Of a stretch of DNA of 53,236 nucleotides, positions 9,388 to 19,955 are shown in pieces. How positions within the stretch are numbered: position 1 is the first letter of the stretch; every line of letters begins with the position of its first letter. Position numbers and translations under genes: made by a program. The notes beneath the pieces were generated by a model. It was not told the DNA's origin. It ran no database searches and was given only the letters and a program-made list of their open reading frames with translations. The stretch is taken from assembly GCA_902530685.1 (NCBI GenBank), contig CACAAZ010000007.1, positions 1 through 53,236 of the forward strand, read 5' to 3'. Source of the stretch: an uncultured Alphaproteobacteria bacterium (GTDB lineage Bacteria; Pseudomonadota; Alphaproteobacteria; HIMB59; GCA-002718135).

Positions 9388-10221
9388 GTGAAAAAATTTA
9401 TAATATATTTATTATCAGTTGGTGTTTTTGGAGCTGCTTCAATAGCAAATTCGCAGACAATAAGAATTGGTACAGAAGGTGCTTATCCGCCATGGAATAA
9501 TTTAAACTCTGCTGGTGAACTAGAAGGGGCAGAAATAGACTTTGGTAATGAAGCTTGTGAACGAATGGGTGTTACATGTGAATGGGTAACTCAAGATTGG
9601 GATGGTATAATTCCTGCCCTTCTTCAAGGAAAATATGACATTATAATTGCTGGGATGTCTATTACCGAAGAGAGAAAAGAAAAAGTTAATTTTACTACTG
9701 GATATATGACTGATGGTGCAAGATTTGCTGTTTTAAAAAATAGTGGTTTAGCAAATTTAAATATTGCTGGTATGGCTAAAGTTAATCTTAATAATGCAGG
9801 TGGAAAGGAACAGGCTGCAATAGGTCAGTTAATTGCTGCAATGGATGGTAAAACTGTCTGTGTTCAATCTTCAACAATTCACCAAAATTTCTTAGAGAAA
9901 CACATGTCCGGTGCAGTCGATGTTAAACTGTATCAAGCAGTTGACGATCATAATTTAGATTTAGCTGCTGGAAGATGTGATGCGGTTCTAGCTGATGTAG
10001 GATCAATTATTGATTTTATGGAATCCGATGGTGGTGTTGATGTTGCATTTACCGGTCCAACTTTTTCTGGTGGAGTCTTCGGTGATGGTGTTGGTGGAGC
10101 AGTTAGAAAAGAAGATACAGATATATTAGAGATGTGGAATGCCGCTATTGCAGAAATGTCTAAAGATGGAACTACTGCTGAAATAACTAAAGAGTGGTTT
10201 GGTAGAGATATCTCAATGTAA
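9388..10221 (+). CDS. ABC transporter periplasmic amino-acid-binding protein (basic amino acid / HisJ-ArgT type)
   Basis: Signal peptide; IRIGTEGAYPPWNNLNSAGELEGAEIDFGNEACERMGV; MSITEERKEKVNFT; RBS AAGGAGG, GTG start. Confidence 0.9.
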   Translation: MKKFIIYLLSVGVFGAASIANSQTIRIGTEGAYPPWNNLNSAGELEGAEIDFGNEACERMGVTCEWVTQDWDGIIPALLQGKYDIIIAGMSITEERKEKVNFTTGYMTDGARFAVLKNSGLANLNIAGMAKVNLNNAGGKEQAAIGQLIAAMDGKTVCVQSSTIHQNFLEKHMSGAVDVKLYQAVDDHNLDLAAGRCDAVLADVGSIIDFMESDGGVDVAFTGPTFSGGVFGDGVGGAVRKEDTDILEMWNAAIAEMSKDGTTAEITKEWFGRDISM

Positions 10222-10243
10222 ATCAAATTTAATTTTAATAAAA

Positions 10244-10269
10244 GCGGTCTTAAAGACCGCTTTTTTTTT
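10244..10269 (+). terminator. Rho-independent terminator
   Basis: GCGGTCT-taa-AGACCGC followed by nine Ts. Confidence 0.88.
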
Positions 10270-10318
10270 GATTAAATTACAGCCATAATGCATAATAGAT
10301 ATTAAATAAAAAATTATA

Positions 10319-10600
10319 ATGAATTCACTTTTGTATTTAATTATTCAAATTATAAACTTATTTCAGTTTGTTCTTATAATTTATATAATTCTAACATGGC
10401 TAGTAAATTTTAATATAATTAATACTAGTAATCGATTTGTTTATAGTATCCTTGATGCGTTATACAGATTATGTGAACCAAGTTTAAATTTTGTAAGAAG
10501 GTATTTACCTACTTTTGGTGCAATAGATTTATCTCCAATAGTTGTTTATCTTGGTTTGTGGTTTATAAAAAGTTTATTAATAGAATACTGGCCAAGATAA
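10319..10600 (+). CDS. YggT family membrane protein
   Basis: Two hydrophobic segments, LTWLVNFNIIN, LYRLCEPSLNFVRRYLPTFGAIDLSPIV. Confidence 0.85.
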   Translation: MNSLLYLIIQIINLFQFVLIIYIILTWLVNFNIINTSNRFVYSILDALYRLCEPSLNFVRRYLPTFGAIDLSPIVVYLGLWFIKSLLIEYWPR

Positions 10601-10602
10601 TT

Positions 10603-11478
10603 ATGCCGCATATATTAGATGGAAAAAAAATAGCACAAAATTTAAAAGATCAGTTAAAAATTGAAATTAAAAGTATAAAAATAAAATCTAATCGTGTACC
10701 TGGACTTGCAGTTATTCAAGTGGGAGACGTTGCTGCAAGTAGTGTGTATGTAAAAGCTAAAACAAAAGCAGCAAAAGAAGTAGGGATTGATGTAATTGAT
10801 CATCACTTAGAGGAATCCACAAATCAAAACGATTTGATCAATTTAATTAGTAAATTAAACAAAAATGATAATGTAAATGGTATTCTTGTCCAACTGCCTT
10901 TACCTAAAACTATAAATGAAGAAGTGGTCTTAAATAGTATAGCACATGAAAAAGATGCTGATGGGTTTCATCCATTAAATGTTGGGAAACTATCAATAAG
11001 CCCAAAAAATGATGAAAATCTAATGATACCATGCACTCCTTATGGTTGCCTGTTACTTCTAAGAGATCTTAATACTAATTTAGCTGGTAAAAATGCGGTT
11101 GTAATAGGAAGATCAAACATAGTTGGAAAGCCTATGGCACAATTATTATTAAAAGAGTCTTGTACTGTTACAACAGTTCATTCAAAAACTATAAATATTG
11201 AAAGTATTTGCAAAAAAGCTGATATTTTAATAGCAGCGATTGGTAAGCCTGAGTTTGTAAATAAGGATTGGGTTAAGGAAGGTGCTATTATTATCGATGT
11301 GGGTATAAATCGAATTAAAATAAATGAAGAAAAATCAAAATTAGTAGGTGATGTTTTATTTAGTGACGTAGAACATAAAGTAAGTGCAATTTCTCCTGTA
11401 CCCGGAGGAGTTGGTCCAATGACAATTGCGTGTCTACTAAGAAATACTCTTATAGCCTTTAAAAATAGTTTAAGTTAA
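10603..11478 (+). CDS. folD: methylenetetrahydrofolate dehydrogenase/cyclohydrolase FolD
   Basis: ATG 10603; VQLPLPKTI, EKDADGFHPLNVGKL, VIGRSNIVGKPMAQLL, SPVPGGVGPMT. Confidence 0.97.
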   Translation: MPHILDGKKIAQNLKDQLKIEIKSIKIKSNRVPGLAVIQVGDVAASSVYVKAKTKAAKEVGIDVIDHHLEESTNQNDLINLISKLNKNDNVNGILVQLPLPKTINEEVVLNSIAHEKDADGFHPLNVGKLSISPKNDENLMIPCTPYGCLLLLRDLNTNLAGKNAVVIGRSNIVGKPMAQLLLKESCTVTTVHSKTINIESICKKADILIAAIGKPEFVNKDWVKEGAIIIDVGINRIKINEEKSKLVGDVLFSDVEHKVSAISPVPGGVGPMTIACLLRNTLIAFKNSLS

Positions 11479-11507
11479 TATTATCTAATTGAAATTTTAT
11501 AGAATAA

Positions 11508-12704
11508 TCAATTATCAAATTTTTTGTTTTTCTTTAAACGAATAGAATTAATTTTTATAAACCCTTCGGCATCTTTTTGATTATAGTCTCCTTTTTCATC
11601 AAATGAGACTAACGTTGCATCATAAAGACTATTATTTGATCTTCTTCCAACAACAATTGTATTACCTTTAAAAATTTTAATCCTAACCTCTCCATTTACT
11701 TTAGTCTGAGTAGAATCAATTAATTTTTGTATTGCAATTCGCTCTGATGAAAACCATAAACCATTATAAATAATCTCTGAGTATTTTGGCATTAACTCAT
11801 CTTTTATATGCGATTCTCCTCTATCTAGGGTTATACTTTCAATAGCTCTATGTGCATGTAAGAGAATAGTGCCTCCTGGAGTTTCATAAATTCCTCTTGA
11901 TTTAATTCCAACAAATCTATTTTCGACTATGTCTATTCTACCAACACCATGTTTTCCAGCTATCTGATTTAACTGAGATAGTATTTCGTATCCTTTAAGT
12001 TTTTTTCCATTAATTTTAATTGGATCACCATTTTGATATTCAATATTAATAATTTCTGGCTGATCAGGGGAGTCTTTAATATCTTGAGTTCTAGTATACA
12101 CATAATCTGGGGCTTCAATCCATGGGTCTTCTAAAACCTTACCTTCTGATGAAGTATGCAATAAATTTGCATCAGTACTAAACGGTGGTTCACCGATACT
12201 ATCTTTTGATATTGGTATTTGATTCTTTTCTGCAAATTGAATTAAATCATTTCTAGATACAAAATCCCAATCTCTCCAAGGTGCAATTACTTTAATATTT
12301 GGGTCGTTTGCATAATAACCTAACTCAAATCTAACCTGATCATTGCCTTTACCAGTAGCACCATGAGCAACTGCATCTGCACCCACTTCCTTAGCTATTT
12401 CAATTTGTCTTTTTGCAATAAGTGGTCTTGCTATTGCTGTACCTAATAAATATGTACCTTCATAAAGAGTGTTGGCTCTAAACATAGGAAAAACATAATT
12501 CTTAACAAAATCTTCCTGAAGATCTTCAATAAAAATTTCATTAACTCCTAAATTTTTTGCTTTTGTCTCAACAGTTTTTAATTCGGCTCCTTGGCCAATA
12601 TCAGCTGTAAAAGTAACAACTGGACAATTATATTCATTTTGTAACCATTTTAAAATAACACTTGTATCTAGGCCACCTGAATAAGCTAAAACAATTTTTT
12701 TCAT
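11508..12704 (-). CDS. argG: argininosuccinate synthase
   Basis: [36 protein letters not shown]. Confidence 0.97.
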   Translation of the reverse strand: MKKIVLAYSGGLDTSVILKWLQNEYNCPVVTFTADIGQGAELKTVETKAKNLGVNEIFIEDLQEDFVKNYVFPMFRANTLYEGTYLLGTAIARPLIAKRQIEIAKEVGADAVAHGATGKGNDQVRFELGYYANDPNIKVIAPWRDWDFVSRNDLIQFAEKNQIPISKDSIGEPPFSTDANLLHTSSEGKVLEDPWIEAPDYVYTRTQDIKDSPDQPEIINIEYQNGDPIKINGKKLKGYEILSQLNQIAGKHGVGRIDIVENRFVGIKSRGIYETPGGTILLHAHRAIESITLDRGESHIKDELMPKYSEIIYNGLWFSSERIAIQKLIDSTQTKVNGEVRIKIFKGNTIVVGRRSNNSLYDATLVSFDEKGDYNQKDAEGFIKINSIRLKKNKKFDN

Positions 12705-13174
12705 TAACAATCTGAAGTAAGTTTATTATATGCGGCTGTAAAACCATTTAAAGTATAGTTATCATTGGTAATAGTACCTCTAGAAGACTCCCCAGTTATT
12801 GTTAGCTCAAGTCCTTTTTTCATTGCAAAAATCACCCTGTTGTCATCATCAGTCCAACTTGCTGTAGGCATATTTTCATTAGTATAAAAATCATATTTTC
12901 CATTATCTATTTTTACAATAACATCAGAACCTATTTTGTAATTGTATCCTGCTTCTATTTGAATAACTGTTTCTGGGTTACCTATATTTTTATAAACCAA
13001 TATGTAGTATTCGCCTCTACTCTTATTTGAAGGCAAGTCACTTTTAGTAGCTAAACTGCCAATATAACAATACTCATCTGTTTTTACAAAACTCCATTTA
13101 CCTTTTTCTAGTGATTTTAATTGCGTAGAAAAAAATAGAAATAGTGAGAAAAAAAGTCCTAAAAATATTTTCAT
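12704..13174 (-). CDS. invasion-associated locus B (IalB)-like secreted protein
   Basis: Signal peptide; [20 protein letters not shown]..., [33 protein letters not shown] pattern typical of alphaproteobacterial IalB-family proteins. Confidence 0.65.
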   Translation of the reverse strand: MKIFLGLFFSLFLFFSTQLKSLEKGKWSFVKTDEYCYIGSLATKSDLPSNKSRGEYYILVYKNIGNPETVIQIEAGYNYKIGSDVIVKIDNGKYDFYTNENMPTASWTDDDNRVIFAMKKGLELTITGESSRGTITNDNYTLNGFTAAYNKLTSDC

Positions 13175-13247
13175 CTATTTTACCTTTTAGTATATCTTAT
13201 ACAATTAGTTAAGAGTCATTAAGTGAAGTATGCTAAATTAAATTAAA

Positions 13248-13781
13248 ATGAACAAATCAGAATTAACAAATATTATGATTAAAATTACAGAAGACCGCGA
13301 CGAAATGGCTTTCTCAGACTTATTTGATTTTATTGCACCTAAGATAAATACTTATTTTCTTCAGAATGGCCTAACATCAGATAATGCAGAAGAATTAACA
13401 CAAGAGGTGATGAGCGTAATATGGACGAAATCAGACAAATATGATGAGTCAAAGTCAGCAGTTTCAACATGGATCTATACAATTGCAAGAAATAAAAAGA
13501 TAGATTTTTACAGGAAAAACATGAAAATTAAAATAAATGAGGACGATATAAGAGAATTTATTTACGATGAAATACAGCAAAACACTTTAACACAAAATGA
13601 TATTAAAGATCAGGTTGATAAAATAAATGAGGAATTAGACATCAATCAAAAAAAAATAATCAAAATGAACTTTTTTGAGAGTAAAAGTCATAAAAAAATC
13701 GCTCAAGAGCTTGAAATTCCTTTAGGCACAGTTAAATCAAGAATAAGGCATATTTTAACAAAATTGCAGAGAATATTATGA
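13248..13781 (+). CDS. ECF-family RNA polymerase sigma factor
   Basis: Sigma-70 r2 (NAEELTQEVMSVIWTKSDKYDESKSAVSTWIYTIARNKKIDFYRK) and r4 (IPLGTVKSRIRHILTKL). Confidence 0.92.
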   Translation: MNKSELTNIMIKITEDRDEMAFSDLFDFIAPKINTYFLQNGLTSDNAEELTQEVMSVIWTKSDKYDESKSAVSTWIYTIARNKKIDFYRKNMKIKINEDDIREFIYDEIQQNTLTQNDIKDQVDKINEELDINQKKIIKMNFFESKSHKKIAQELEIPLGTVKSRIRHILTKLQRIL

Positions 13782-14407
13782 ACGGAACCTTGGTAAAAAA
13801 TGAATTAATACTCGAATTTGCATCTGGGAAATTGAATGCATCCAAATCAATTTTTGCTGCGACTTATCTCTTCTTAAACTCAAAAGCGGCAAATATAAGT
13901 TCTGCATTTGAAAACCTCCACGGGGATTCACTATTGGAAAATAAGGACACACCTACCTCAAATCTAAAGTTTTCGGATTGTTTATCAAGTAAGGTGGTAT
14001 CAAGAAAAATAGATAAAAGTCAATTTGGTCCTCTGTCTAGAGTTGTAGGTTCATTAGATAATATCGAATGGAAGCAAATTTATAAGGGTTTCAAAGAATT
14101 TTCAACCAAAATTGGTGATAAAGACGAACTTAAACTAATCAAAATGGATCCTGGAACTTCTGTACCTTTACATTCACATGGAGGTAGAGAATACATTTTA
14201 GTATTGGATGGCAGTTTCTGCGATGAACATGGCAAGTATACCAAAGGAGATATTCAAATTAATGATCAAAAAATAAAACATACACCCATCGCTAGTGAGA
14301 AAGAAGGTTGTCTCTGTTTAACAATAACTGAAAAAGAAGTAATTTTCTTTGGTAGTTTCGGTTCATTCCTCAATTTATTTACTTTTATTCGCTCTTTTTT
14401 TAAGTAA
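13778..14407 (+). CDS. ChrR-like cupin anti-sigma factor
   Basis: Overlaps ECF sigma stop; N-terminal anti-sigma-like helices, C-terminal cupin (VPLHSHGGREYILVLDGSF...KHTP). Confidence 0.8.
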   Translation: MNGTLVKNELILEFASGKLNASKSIFAATYLFLNSKAANISSAFENLHGDSLLENKDTPTSNLKFSDCLSSKVVSRKIDKSQFGPLSRVVGSLDNIEWKQIYKGFKEFSTKIGDKDELKLIKMDPGTSVPLHSHGGREYILVLDGSFCDEHGKYTKGDIQINDQKIKHTPIASEKEGCLCLTITEKEVIFFGSFGSFLNLFTFIRSFFK

Positions 14408-14436
14408 TTATTAAATACTTATTCTATATTGGGTGA

Positions 14437-15429
14437 GTGCATAAAGTAAAAGCTACATTCTACAGATCAAAGATAGCAGAAAGCAGTCATCTTGTTAAAA
14501 TCTTAATAACAAAATCCAACGGTAGAGTTTTATTTAGTACTGGCAATAATAAGGATCTAATTTACCCAAGGTCTTCAGTTAAAGTTTTTCAAGCAATTCC
14601 ATTTGTTGAATCAGGTGCAATAAATGACTACAAGCTAAACTCGAAAATAATTAGTTTGGCATGTTCATCACATAGAGGCGAAAAGATTCATATAAATGAA
14701 TTAAAAAAATGGATTAAGAAAATTAACATTAAAAATAGTGATTTAAAATGTGGTTTCCATTATCCACTTAATGAGAAAGCAAAACAAATGATGTTGCGCT
14801 CCAATACAAAAATTAATCAAATTTACAATAACTGTGCTGGTAAGCATTTAGCGATGATTTCAAGCTGTTTAGTAAAAAACTATAGTACTAATAATTATTT
14901 AGATTTTAATCATCCTCATCAACAAAAAATTAGAAATGTATTTGAAAATTTTTCAAATACAAAAATTTTGAAAAAAAATTATGGCATTGACGGATGTAGT
15001 GCCCCCCAATATGCATTTAAAATAAGTGCGCTTTCAAATATGCTTAATAATTTATTAAATAAGTATAATAATAATATTCAGTATTCAAAGGAGATAAAAA
15101 AATTAGTTGATTCAATATTAGCATATCCCAAATATATTGGAGGTACTGATAGTTTAGACTCTAACATAATGTCCGTAGCAAATAAAAAAATATTTTGTAA
15201 AGGTGGTGCAGAGGGAGTCTTTCTTTTTGCAAGTCTCTCTAAAAATATTACAGGAGTAATTAAGGTTGCAGATGGTAATGAAAGGGCAATACCGATAATA
15301 ATGTACAATCTAATAAAGAAATTTAGTTTATTATCAAATAGAGAACTAAATAAATTAGAAAAATTTTGTAACTTTAAAATAATTAATCATGCAAAAATTA
15401 AAGTGGGTAGTGTTTCAGCTAAATTATAG
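14437..15429 (+). CDS. L-asparaginase II family protein
   Basis: GTG start; YPRSSVKVFQAIPFVESGA, SLACSSHRGE, NNCAGKHLAMI, DGCSAPQYA, KGGAEGV. Confidence 0.9.
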   Translation: MHKVKATFYRSKIAESSHLVKILITKSNGRVLFSTGNNKDLIYPRSSVKVFQAIPFVESGAINDYKLNSKIISLACSSHRGEKIHINELKKWIKKINIKNSDLKCGFHYPLNEKAKQMMLRSNTKINQIYNNCAGKHLAMISSCLVKNYSTNNYLDFNHPHQQKIRNVFENFSNTKILKKNYGIDGCSAPQYAFKISALSNMLNNLLNKYNNNIQYSKEIKKLVDSILAYPKYIGGTDSLDSNIMSVANKKIFCKGGAEGVFLFASLSKNITGVIKVADGNERAIPIIMYNLIKKFSLLSNRELNKLEKFCNFKIINHAKIKVGSVSAKL

Positions 15430-15853
15430 CTATTTGCAACAAAGTAAAAACTATAAAAATAGTTAGTGGCAATCTTACATAATAAAATGCAGTTTTAACT
15501 TTTAACTTAGAATATATGAAATAATAATCTAATATTAATTGTAAAAATAAAAATAAAGATAAAAAAATTATTAAATATTTAGAGTTAATATTAGCTAGAT
15601 TTAAAAGTACAATTACCACAGAAAACATACTCGGTAAAAAACCATAAATTACAATTTTTATATCAATGTTACTATTCAAATTCCAATTAGTCGAACCGAT
15701 AAACACAATTATTATAATTGTATAATAAATTGTAAAATTGACTGAAAAGTGATCATCAATTATAAAAAAATAATATTTATTAGTTAAGATTATAATAAAA
15801 GGAATTAATCCAAGATAAGAAAAAATATATTGAAAATTAGTTTTTTGAAACAT
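15419..15853 (-). CDS. DUF3429-like integral membrane protein
   Basis: 144 aa with about 5 hydrophobic segments; YLGLIPFIII, NLNSN pattern. Confidence 0.5.
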   Translation of the reverse strand: MFQKTNFQYIFSYLGLIPFIIILTNKYYFFIIDDHFSVNFTIYYTIIIIVFIGSTNWNLNSNIDIKIVIYGFLPSMFSVVIVLLNLANINSKYLIIFLSLFLFLQLILDYYFIYSKLKVKTAFYYVRLPLTIFIVFTLLQIAII

Positions 15854-15859
15854 CTATAA

Positions 15860-16735
15860 ATGGTTAATAACAAGAGTATTAGGGATATTGAAGAATTAAT
15901 AGGTAAGAAAATTTTGCAAAAGAAGTTATTATCAGATTCATTTAATATAAATTGTATTAAATTTTCAACAAATGACAACAAAATTTATATTGCAAAATTT
16001 TATAATAGAAAAATTAATGGATTTAATGCTATCAAATCGGAAATAGCAAATTTAAAATTTCTAAAAAAATTGAAATTAAATTATTTTCCAAAAGTAAACT
16101 CAAATAGTAATGATCATTATTTAATAATGTCGTATATTGATAATGAGCCTTTACAAGCAGATGGTATTTCACAATCCTTTTTAAATGCACTAACAAATAT
16201 TCATAAAAATAAAAATAATTTTTATGGGTTTGCTTTTGATACACAGCACGGTGGATTAAAACAACAAAACAAAAAAAGTGATAACTGGATTAATTTTTAT
16301 GCTAATTATAGGCTCAGATATATTTATGAAATTATTAATAAATTTAACAAGATGGATGACTCAATTAATAAAAGAATTGAGTTACTATTAAAAAATTTAA
16401 ATAACTATATACCCAGAAATCCAAGCTCAAACTTATTACATGGAGATTTATGGGAGGGAAATATATTGTTTAAAAATAATCACTTAGTTGGCCTTATTGA
16501 TCCGGGATCTTTCTATGGTCATAATGAGCTAGAGCTTGCATATTTAAGATGGTTTAACCCTAGTTTCTTAGGAAATAATTTTCTAGAGAGATACAATGAA
16601 ATAATAGAGATTGATAAAAAATATCTTGATTATGAACCTGTCTATCAGCTTTATTATTCTTTGCTAAACGTTTATTTGTGGGATAGGAGTTATATTCATA
16701 ACGTCGAGAAATTATTAAAGAAAATCAAGGTCTAG
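15860..16735 (+). CDS. fructosamine kinase family protein
   Basis: LLHGDLWEGNILF and GLIDPGSFYGHNELELAYL motifs of the FN3K family. Confidence 0.8.
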   Translation: MVNNKSIRDIEELIGKKILQKKLLSDSFNINCIKFSTNDNKIYIAKFYNRKINGFNAIKSEIANLKFLKKLKLNYFPKVNSNSNDHYLIMSYIDNEPLQADGISQSFLNALTNIHKNKNNFYGFAFDTQHGGLKQQNKKSDNWINFYANYRLRYIYEIINKFNKMDDSINKRIELLLKNLNNYIPRNPSSNLLHGDLWEGNILFKNNHLVGLIDPGSFYGHNELELAYLRWFNPSFLGNNFLERYNEIIEIDKKYLDYEPVYQLYYSLLNVYLWDRSYIHNVEKLLKKIKV

Positions 16736-16741
16736 TATCTT

Positions 16742-17797
16742 TTAAACACAAGGGTTAGGATCAGACAAGTGAATGTCCTCAATTTCCCTTAGGACATCAT
16801 CAGTTAATTTAATGTCTATACTATCAATATTTTCTTTGAGTTGAGGCATCGAAGTTGCACCAATTATGTTACTGGTTACAAAAGGTCTATCATTGACAAA
16901 GGCGTTCGCAAAAGTTGATGGAGGAATTCCATATTTTTTAGATAATTTAAAATAAGACTCTATTGCTAGCTCACCTCTTTTTGTATGATGACGACTAAAT
17001 CTTCTTGGCCATATAGTATATCGAGCATTTTGAGGTTTTTTATCACCTATATATTTACCACTCAATCTTCCACCTGCTAAAGGCGAGTAAGCTAGTAAAC
17101 CACATTGTTCTCTGATCGAAACCTCTGAATTAGCAATATCAAAAACTCTATTTACTAAACTATAAACGTTTTGAATAGAAACCATTCTAGGTAAATTTTT
17201 ATCTTTCGCAATTTGAAGAAACTTCATAACACCCCACGGCGTTTCGTTTGATAAACCAACATATCTAATTTTACCTGCCTTTACTAATGTGTTGAGGTTT
17301 TCTAAGACCTCTTCGATTGCTGTCCATTCATTATCAGAAGGATCAAATTCAAAATCAAGGATACCAAACTTTGGAACTTTTCTCTCTGGCCAATGTAATT
17401 GATAAAGATCAATGTAATCTGTTTGTAATCTTTTAAGACTATTATCAATTGCGATATCCATATTTTTTTTATCAAAACCTAAACTTGTTGATCCTTGTCT
17501 AATCCACTCAAGATCATTTTCAGCTTTTGAAGCAATTTTAGATGCTAAAATTATCTTTTCTCTATTATTCCTTACTTTAAGCCAGTTACCAACTATTTCC
17601 TCAGTTTTTCCATATGTTTCTTTTCTTGGCATAACGGCATAAAGTTCAGCGGTATCAAAGAAATTTACTCCTCTTTCTAAGGAATAGTCCATTTGCTGAA
17701 AAGCCTCCTCTTGACTATTTTGTTCACCATAAGTCATCGTACCAAGACAAATTACACTTACTTCAATATCTGTATTTCCTAATTTTCTATATCTCAT
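16742..17797 (-). CDS. aldo/keto reductase
   Basis: MRYRKLGNTDIEVSVICLGTMTYG, FFDTAELYA, DLYQLHWPERKVP. Confidence 0.93.
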   Translation of the reverse strand: MRYRKLGNTDIEVSVICLGTMTYGEQNSQEEAFQQMDYSLERGVNFFDTAELYAVMPRKETYGKTEEIVGNWLKVRNNREKIILASKIASKAENDLEWIRQGSTSLGFDKKNMDIAIDNSLKRLQTDYIDLYQLHWPERKVPKFGILDFEFDPSDNEWTAIEEVLENLNTLVKAGKIRYVGLSNETPWGVMKFLQIAKDKNLPRMVSIQNVYSLVNRVFDIANSEVSIREQCGLLAYSPLAGGRLSGKYIGDKKPQNARYTIWPRRFSRHHTKRGELAIESYFKLSKKYGIPPSTFANAFVNDRPFVTSNIIGATSMPQLKENIDSIDIKLTDDVLREIEDIHLSDPNPCV

Positions 17798-17867
17798 CTT
17801 AATTTATTAAAAGATCTTGAATTTGACAGATTTATAGCGATATTAGTATTAATTAAAAGGAGAAATT

Positions 17868-18620
17868 ATGGCTTTAGACTTTAATCAAAGATCTTTTTCA
17901 AAAACAGTAGATCAAGCAGCTATTGATGAAGGCTTGAGAGCTTACATGCTTAGGGTTTACAACTATATGACCACTGGATTGGTACTTACTGGTTTTATTG
18001 CCTATTTTTTTGGCAAGGCTTCAATTGTAACATCAGAAACAGGTCAAGTTTTAGGTTTCACTCAACTTGGCGCTGCATTATTTGGATCACCTCTTTCATG
18101 GGTGATAATGCTTGCACCGTTGGGTTTTGTTTTTTATTTAAGCGCAAGAATAAATAAAATGTCCGCTTCAGCGGCACAAACAACTTTTTGGCTATTTGCA
18201 TCTATTATGGGATTGTCTATGGCTTCAATTTTTATTCAGTTTACTGGAACTTCTATTGCAAGAGTGTTTTTTATTACAGCTGGAACATTTGGAGCAATGA
18301 GTATTTACGGATATACTACAAAAAGAGACCTCACAAAACTTGGTGGTTTTTTATTTATGGGTTTGATAGGCATTATAATTGCAAGTATAGCAAATTTCTT
18401 CTTCCAAAGTGGCCCATTATCATTTGCAATATCTGTAATAGGAGTATTGGTTTTTGTTGGTCTAACAGCATACGATACACAGAATATTAAAAATATGTAC
18501 TATGGTGGAGATAGTGAGGAAATAGGTGCTAAAAAAGCTTTGATGGGAGCATTAAAACTCTATTTGGACTTTATAAATTTATTTATTTTGCTGCTCCAAT
18601 TATTTGGACAAAGAAGATAA
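17868..18620 (+). CDS. Bax inhibitor-1/YccA family membrane protein
   Basis: Seven-TM pattern; LTAYDTQNIKNMYYGG, ALKLYLDFINLFILLLQLFG. Confidence 0.93.
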   Translation: MALDFNQRSFSKTVDQAAIDEGLRAYMLRVYNYMTTGLVLTGFIAYFFGKASIVTSETGQVLGFTQLGAALFGSPLSWVIMLAPLGFVFYLSARINKMSASAAQTTFWLFASIMGLSMASIFIQFTGTSIARVFFITAGTFGAMSIYGYTTKRDLTKLGGFLFMGLIGIIIASIANFFFQSGPLSFAISVIGVLVFVGLTAYDTQNIKNMYYGGDSEEIGAKKALMGALKLYLDFINLFILLLQLFGQRR

Positions 18621-18637
18621 CTAACACACAATTTTTT

Positions 18638-18665
18638 AGCCAGTTGTTATAACGACTGGCTTTTA
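18638..18665 (+). terminator. terminator hairpin between convergent genes
   Basis: AGCCAGT-tgttataacg-ACTGGCT then TTTAGTT. Confidence 0.6.
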
Positions 18666-19955
18666 GTTCGATATCATTTTTGAGGTATTAAGAACTAGTG
18701 AATTAAAATATCCAGAGTTTGACAGGCTACTCCATTCATATTGAGTTTGCTTAGTGATCTTACAAATCCAATAACCTTCTAATAATGAGTTTTCTGACCT
18801 CATAATCCAAGCATCACTTTTTTGTTTATCATTATTTTCACCCAATTCAATATCAGCCATGAATAAACAAACCTCTCTACTTGGATTGGGACCTATCAGA
18901 CCTGTGATTATTTCTCTGGCCGTTTTCCAATCACTATTTTTAATTGCAAAAAATATTAATAATTTTTTAGATTCATTATTTTCTTTATTATTTTTTATTA
19001 TCTGATTTATAAAATTCAAGTTATCTAATTTATTATTTAAAATAATTTTTATTAACATAGATCTAAATATAAAATTTGGATTTAAAGACCAATATTTTTT
19101 AATCATTTTTTTTAATAAACTTAAATTATTTGATTTAGATACTAGTTCTAAATATAGATTTAAATAGGGTGGAAAATTATTTTTTAAATTAAGTGCTTTA
19201 GATATAGATTTCAATGCTTCTTTAACATCTGAACTTGATTGAATTTTTGCAATTTCATATAGAGCTATTGATTTATTTTCTTGTGCTATATTTTTATCTA
19301 TAATCTTTTTTGAATATGCTTGATCAGTAATCTTTGCTAATTGATTCCAGTTTTTTGTTTTTGCGATAACATATGTTAATGTTTCATAAAGTTTTTCAAT
19401 TGATGGATTAATATTGAATAGTTTTTCACCATATATAAAAGCATGATGGAAATCCTGATTATTAAGATTTTGTTCCATTAAACCTCTGTAACCCAATGCT
19501 TCAGTTTTCTTAGATTGAATCATCATTTCATACACATTAGAAAGTTCAGAATAATTTTTGTCGATCTTATATACTTCAGATTTTAATAGTAATGAAAGTG
19601 AGGGATCGTCTTTTAAATATAAATTCATTTTTTTATGAGATTTTATTGCATTTTTATAATCTTTATTAGCAACTGCGATCATTGCATCAACAAAATAAAG
19701 ATACCCTTTCTCTAATTTTTTATATCTATGTCTAAGAAAATAGTTTCCTAATGAAAATTTAGATTTAAAATAAAGATAAATCAAAATAAATATAATTAAA
19801 AAAATTAATATAAGTGTCCCAATAAAAATATTTGATGAAAAAGTATATTTTAAATTACTGATATCAAAGGATATTAAAAATGGATTGGAAAGTATCAAAC
19901 TAATAATTGTTAATAATAAAATTAATTGAACACTAAATAAAATTAATCTTTTCAT
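18663..19955 (-). CDS. hemY: HemY-like TPR membrane protein
   Basis: Two N-terminal TM segments, TPR-like helices, RYKKLEKGYLYFVDAMIAVANKDYKNAIK, SDWKTAREIITGLIGPNPSREVCLFMADIE, WIC near C-term. Confidence 0.8.
   Translation of the reverse strand: MKRLILFSVQLILLLTIISLILSNPFLISFDISNLKYTFSSNIFIGTLILIFLIIFILIYLYFKSKFSLGNYFLRHRYKKLEKGYLYFVDAMIAVANKDYKNAIKSHKKMNLYLKDDPSLSLLLKSEVYKIDKNYSELSNVYEMMIQSKKTEALGYRGLMEQNLNNQDFHHAFIYGEKLFNINPSIEKLYETLTYVIAKTKNWNQLAKITDQAYSKKIIDKNIAQENKSIALYEIAKIQSSSDVKEALKSISKALNLKNNFPPYLNLYLELVSKSNNLSLLKKMIKKYWSLNPNFIFRSMLIKIILNNKLDNLNFINQIIKNNKENNESKKLLIFFAIKNSDWKTAREIITGLIGPNPSREVCLFMADIELGENNDKQKSDAWIMRSENSLLEGYWICKITKQTQYEWSSLSNSGYFNSLVLNTSKMISN

Noticed and set aside
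9378-9400. AAACGTGAAAAA as parS/half-site
   Set aside because: It is the RBS plus GTG start region of the binding-protein gene and matches only one half of the palindrome.
18188-18490. 100-aa plus-strand ORF rich in Tyr/Cys/Trp
   Set aside because: Out-of-frame ORF wholly inside the Bax-inhibitor-1 gene.
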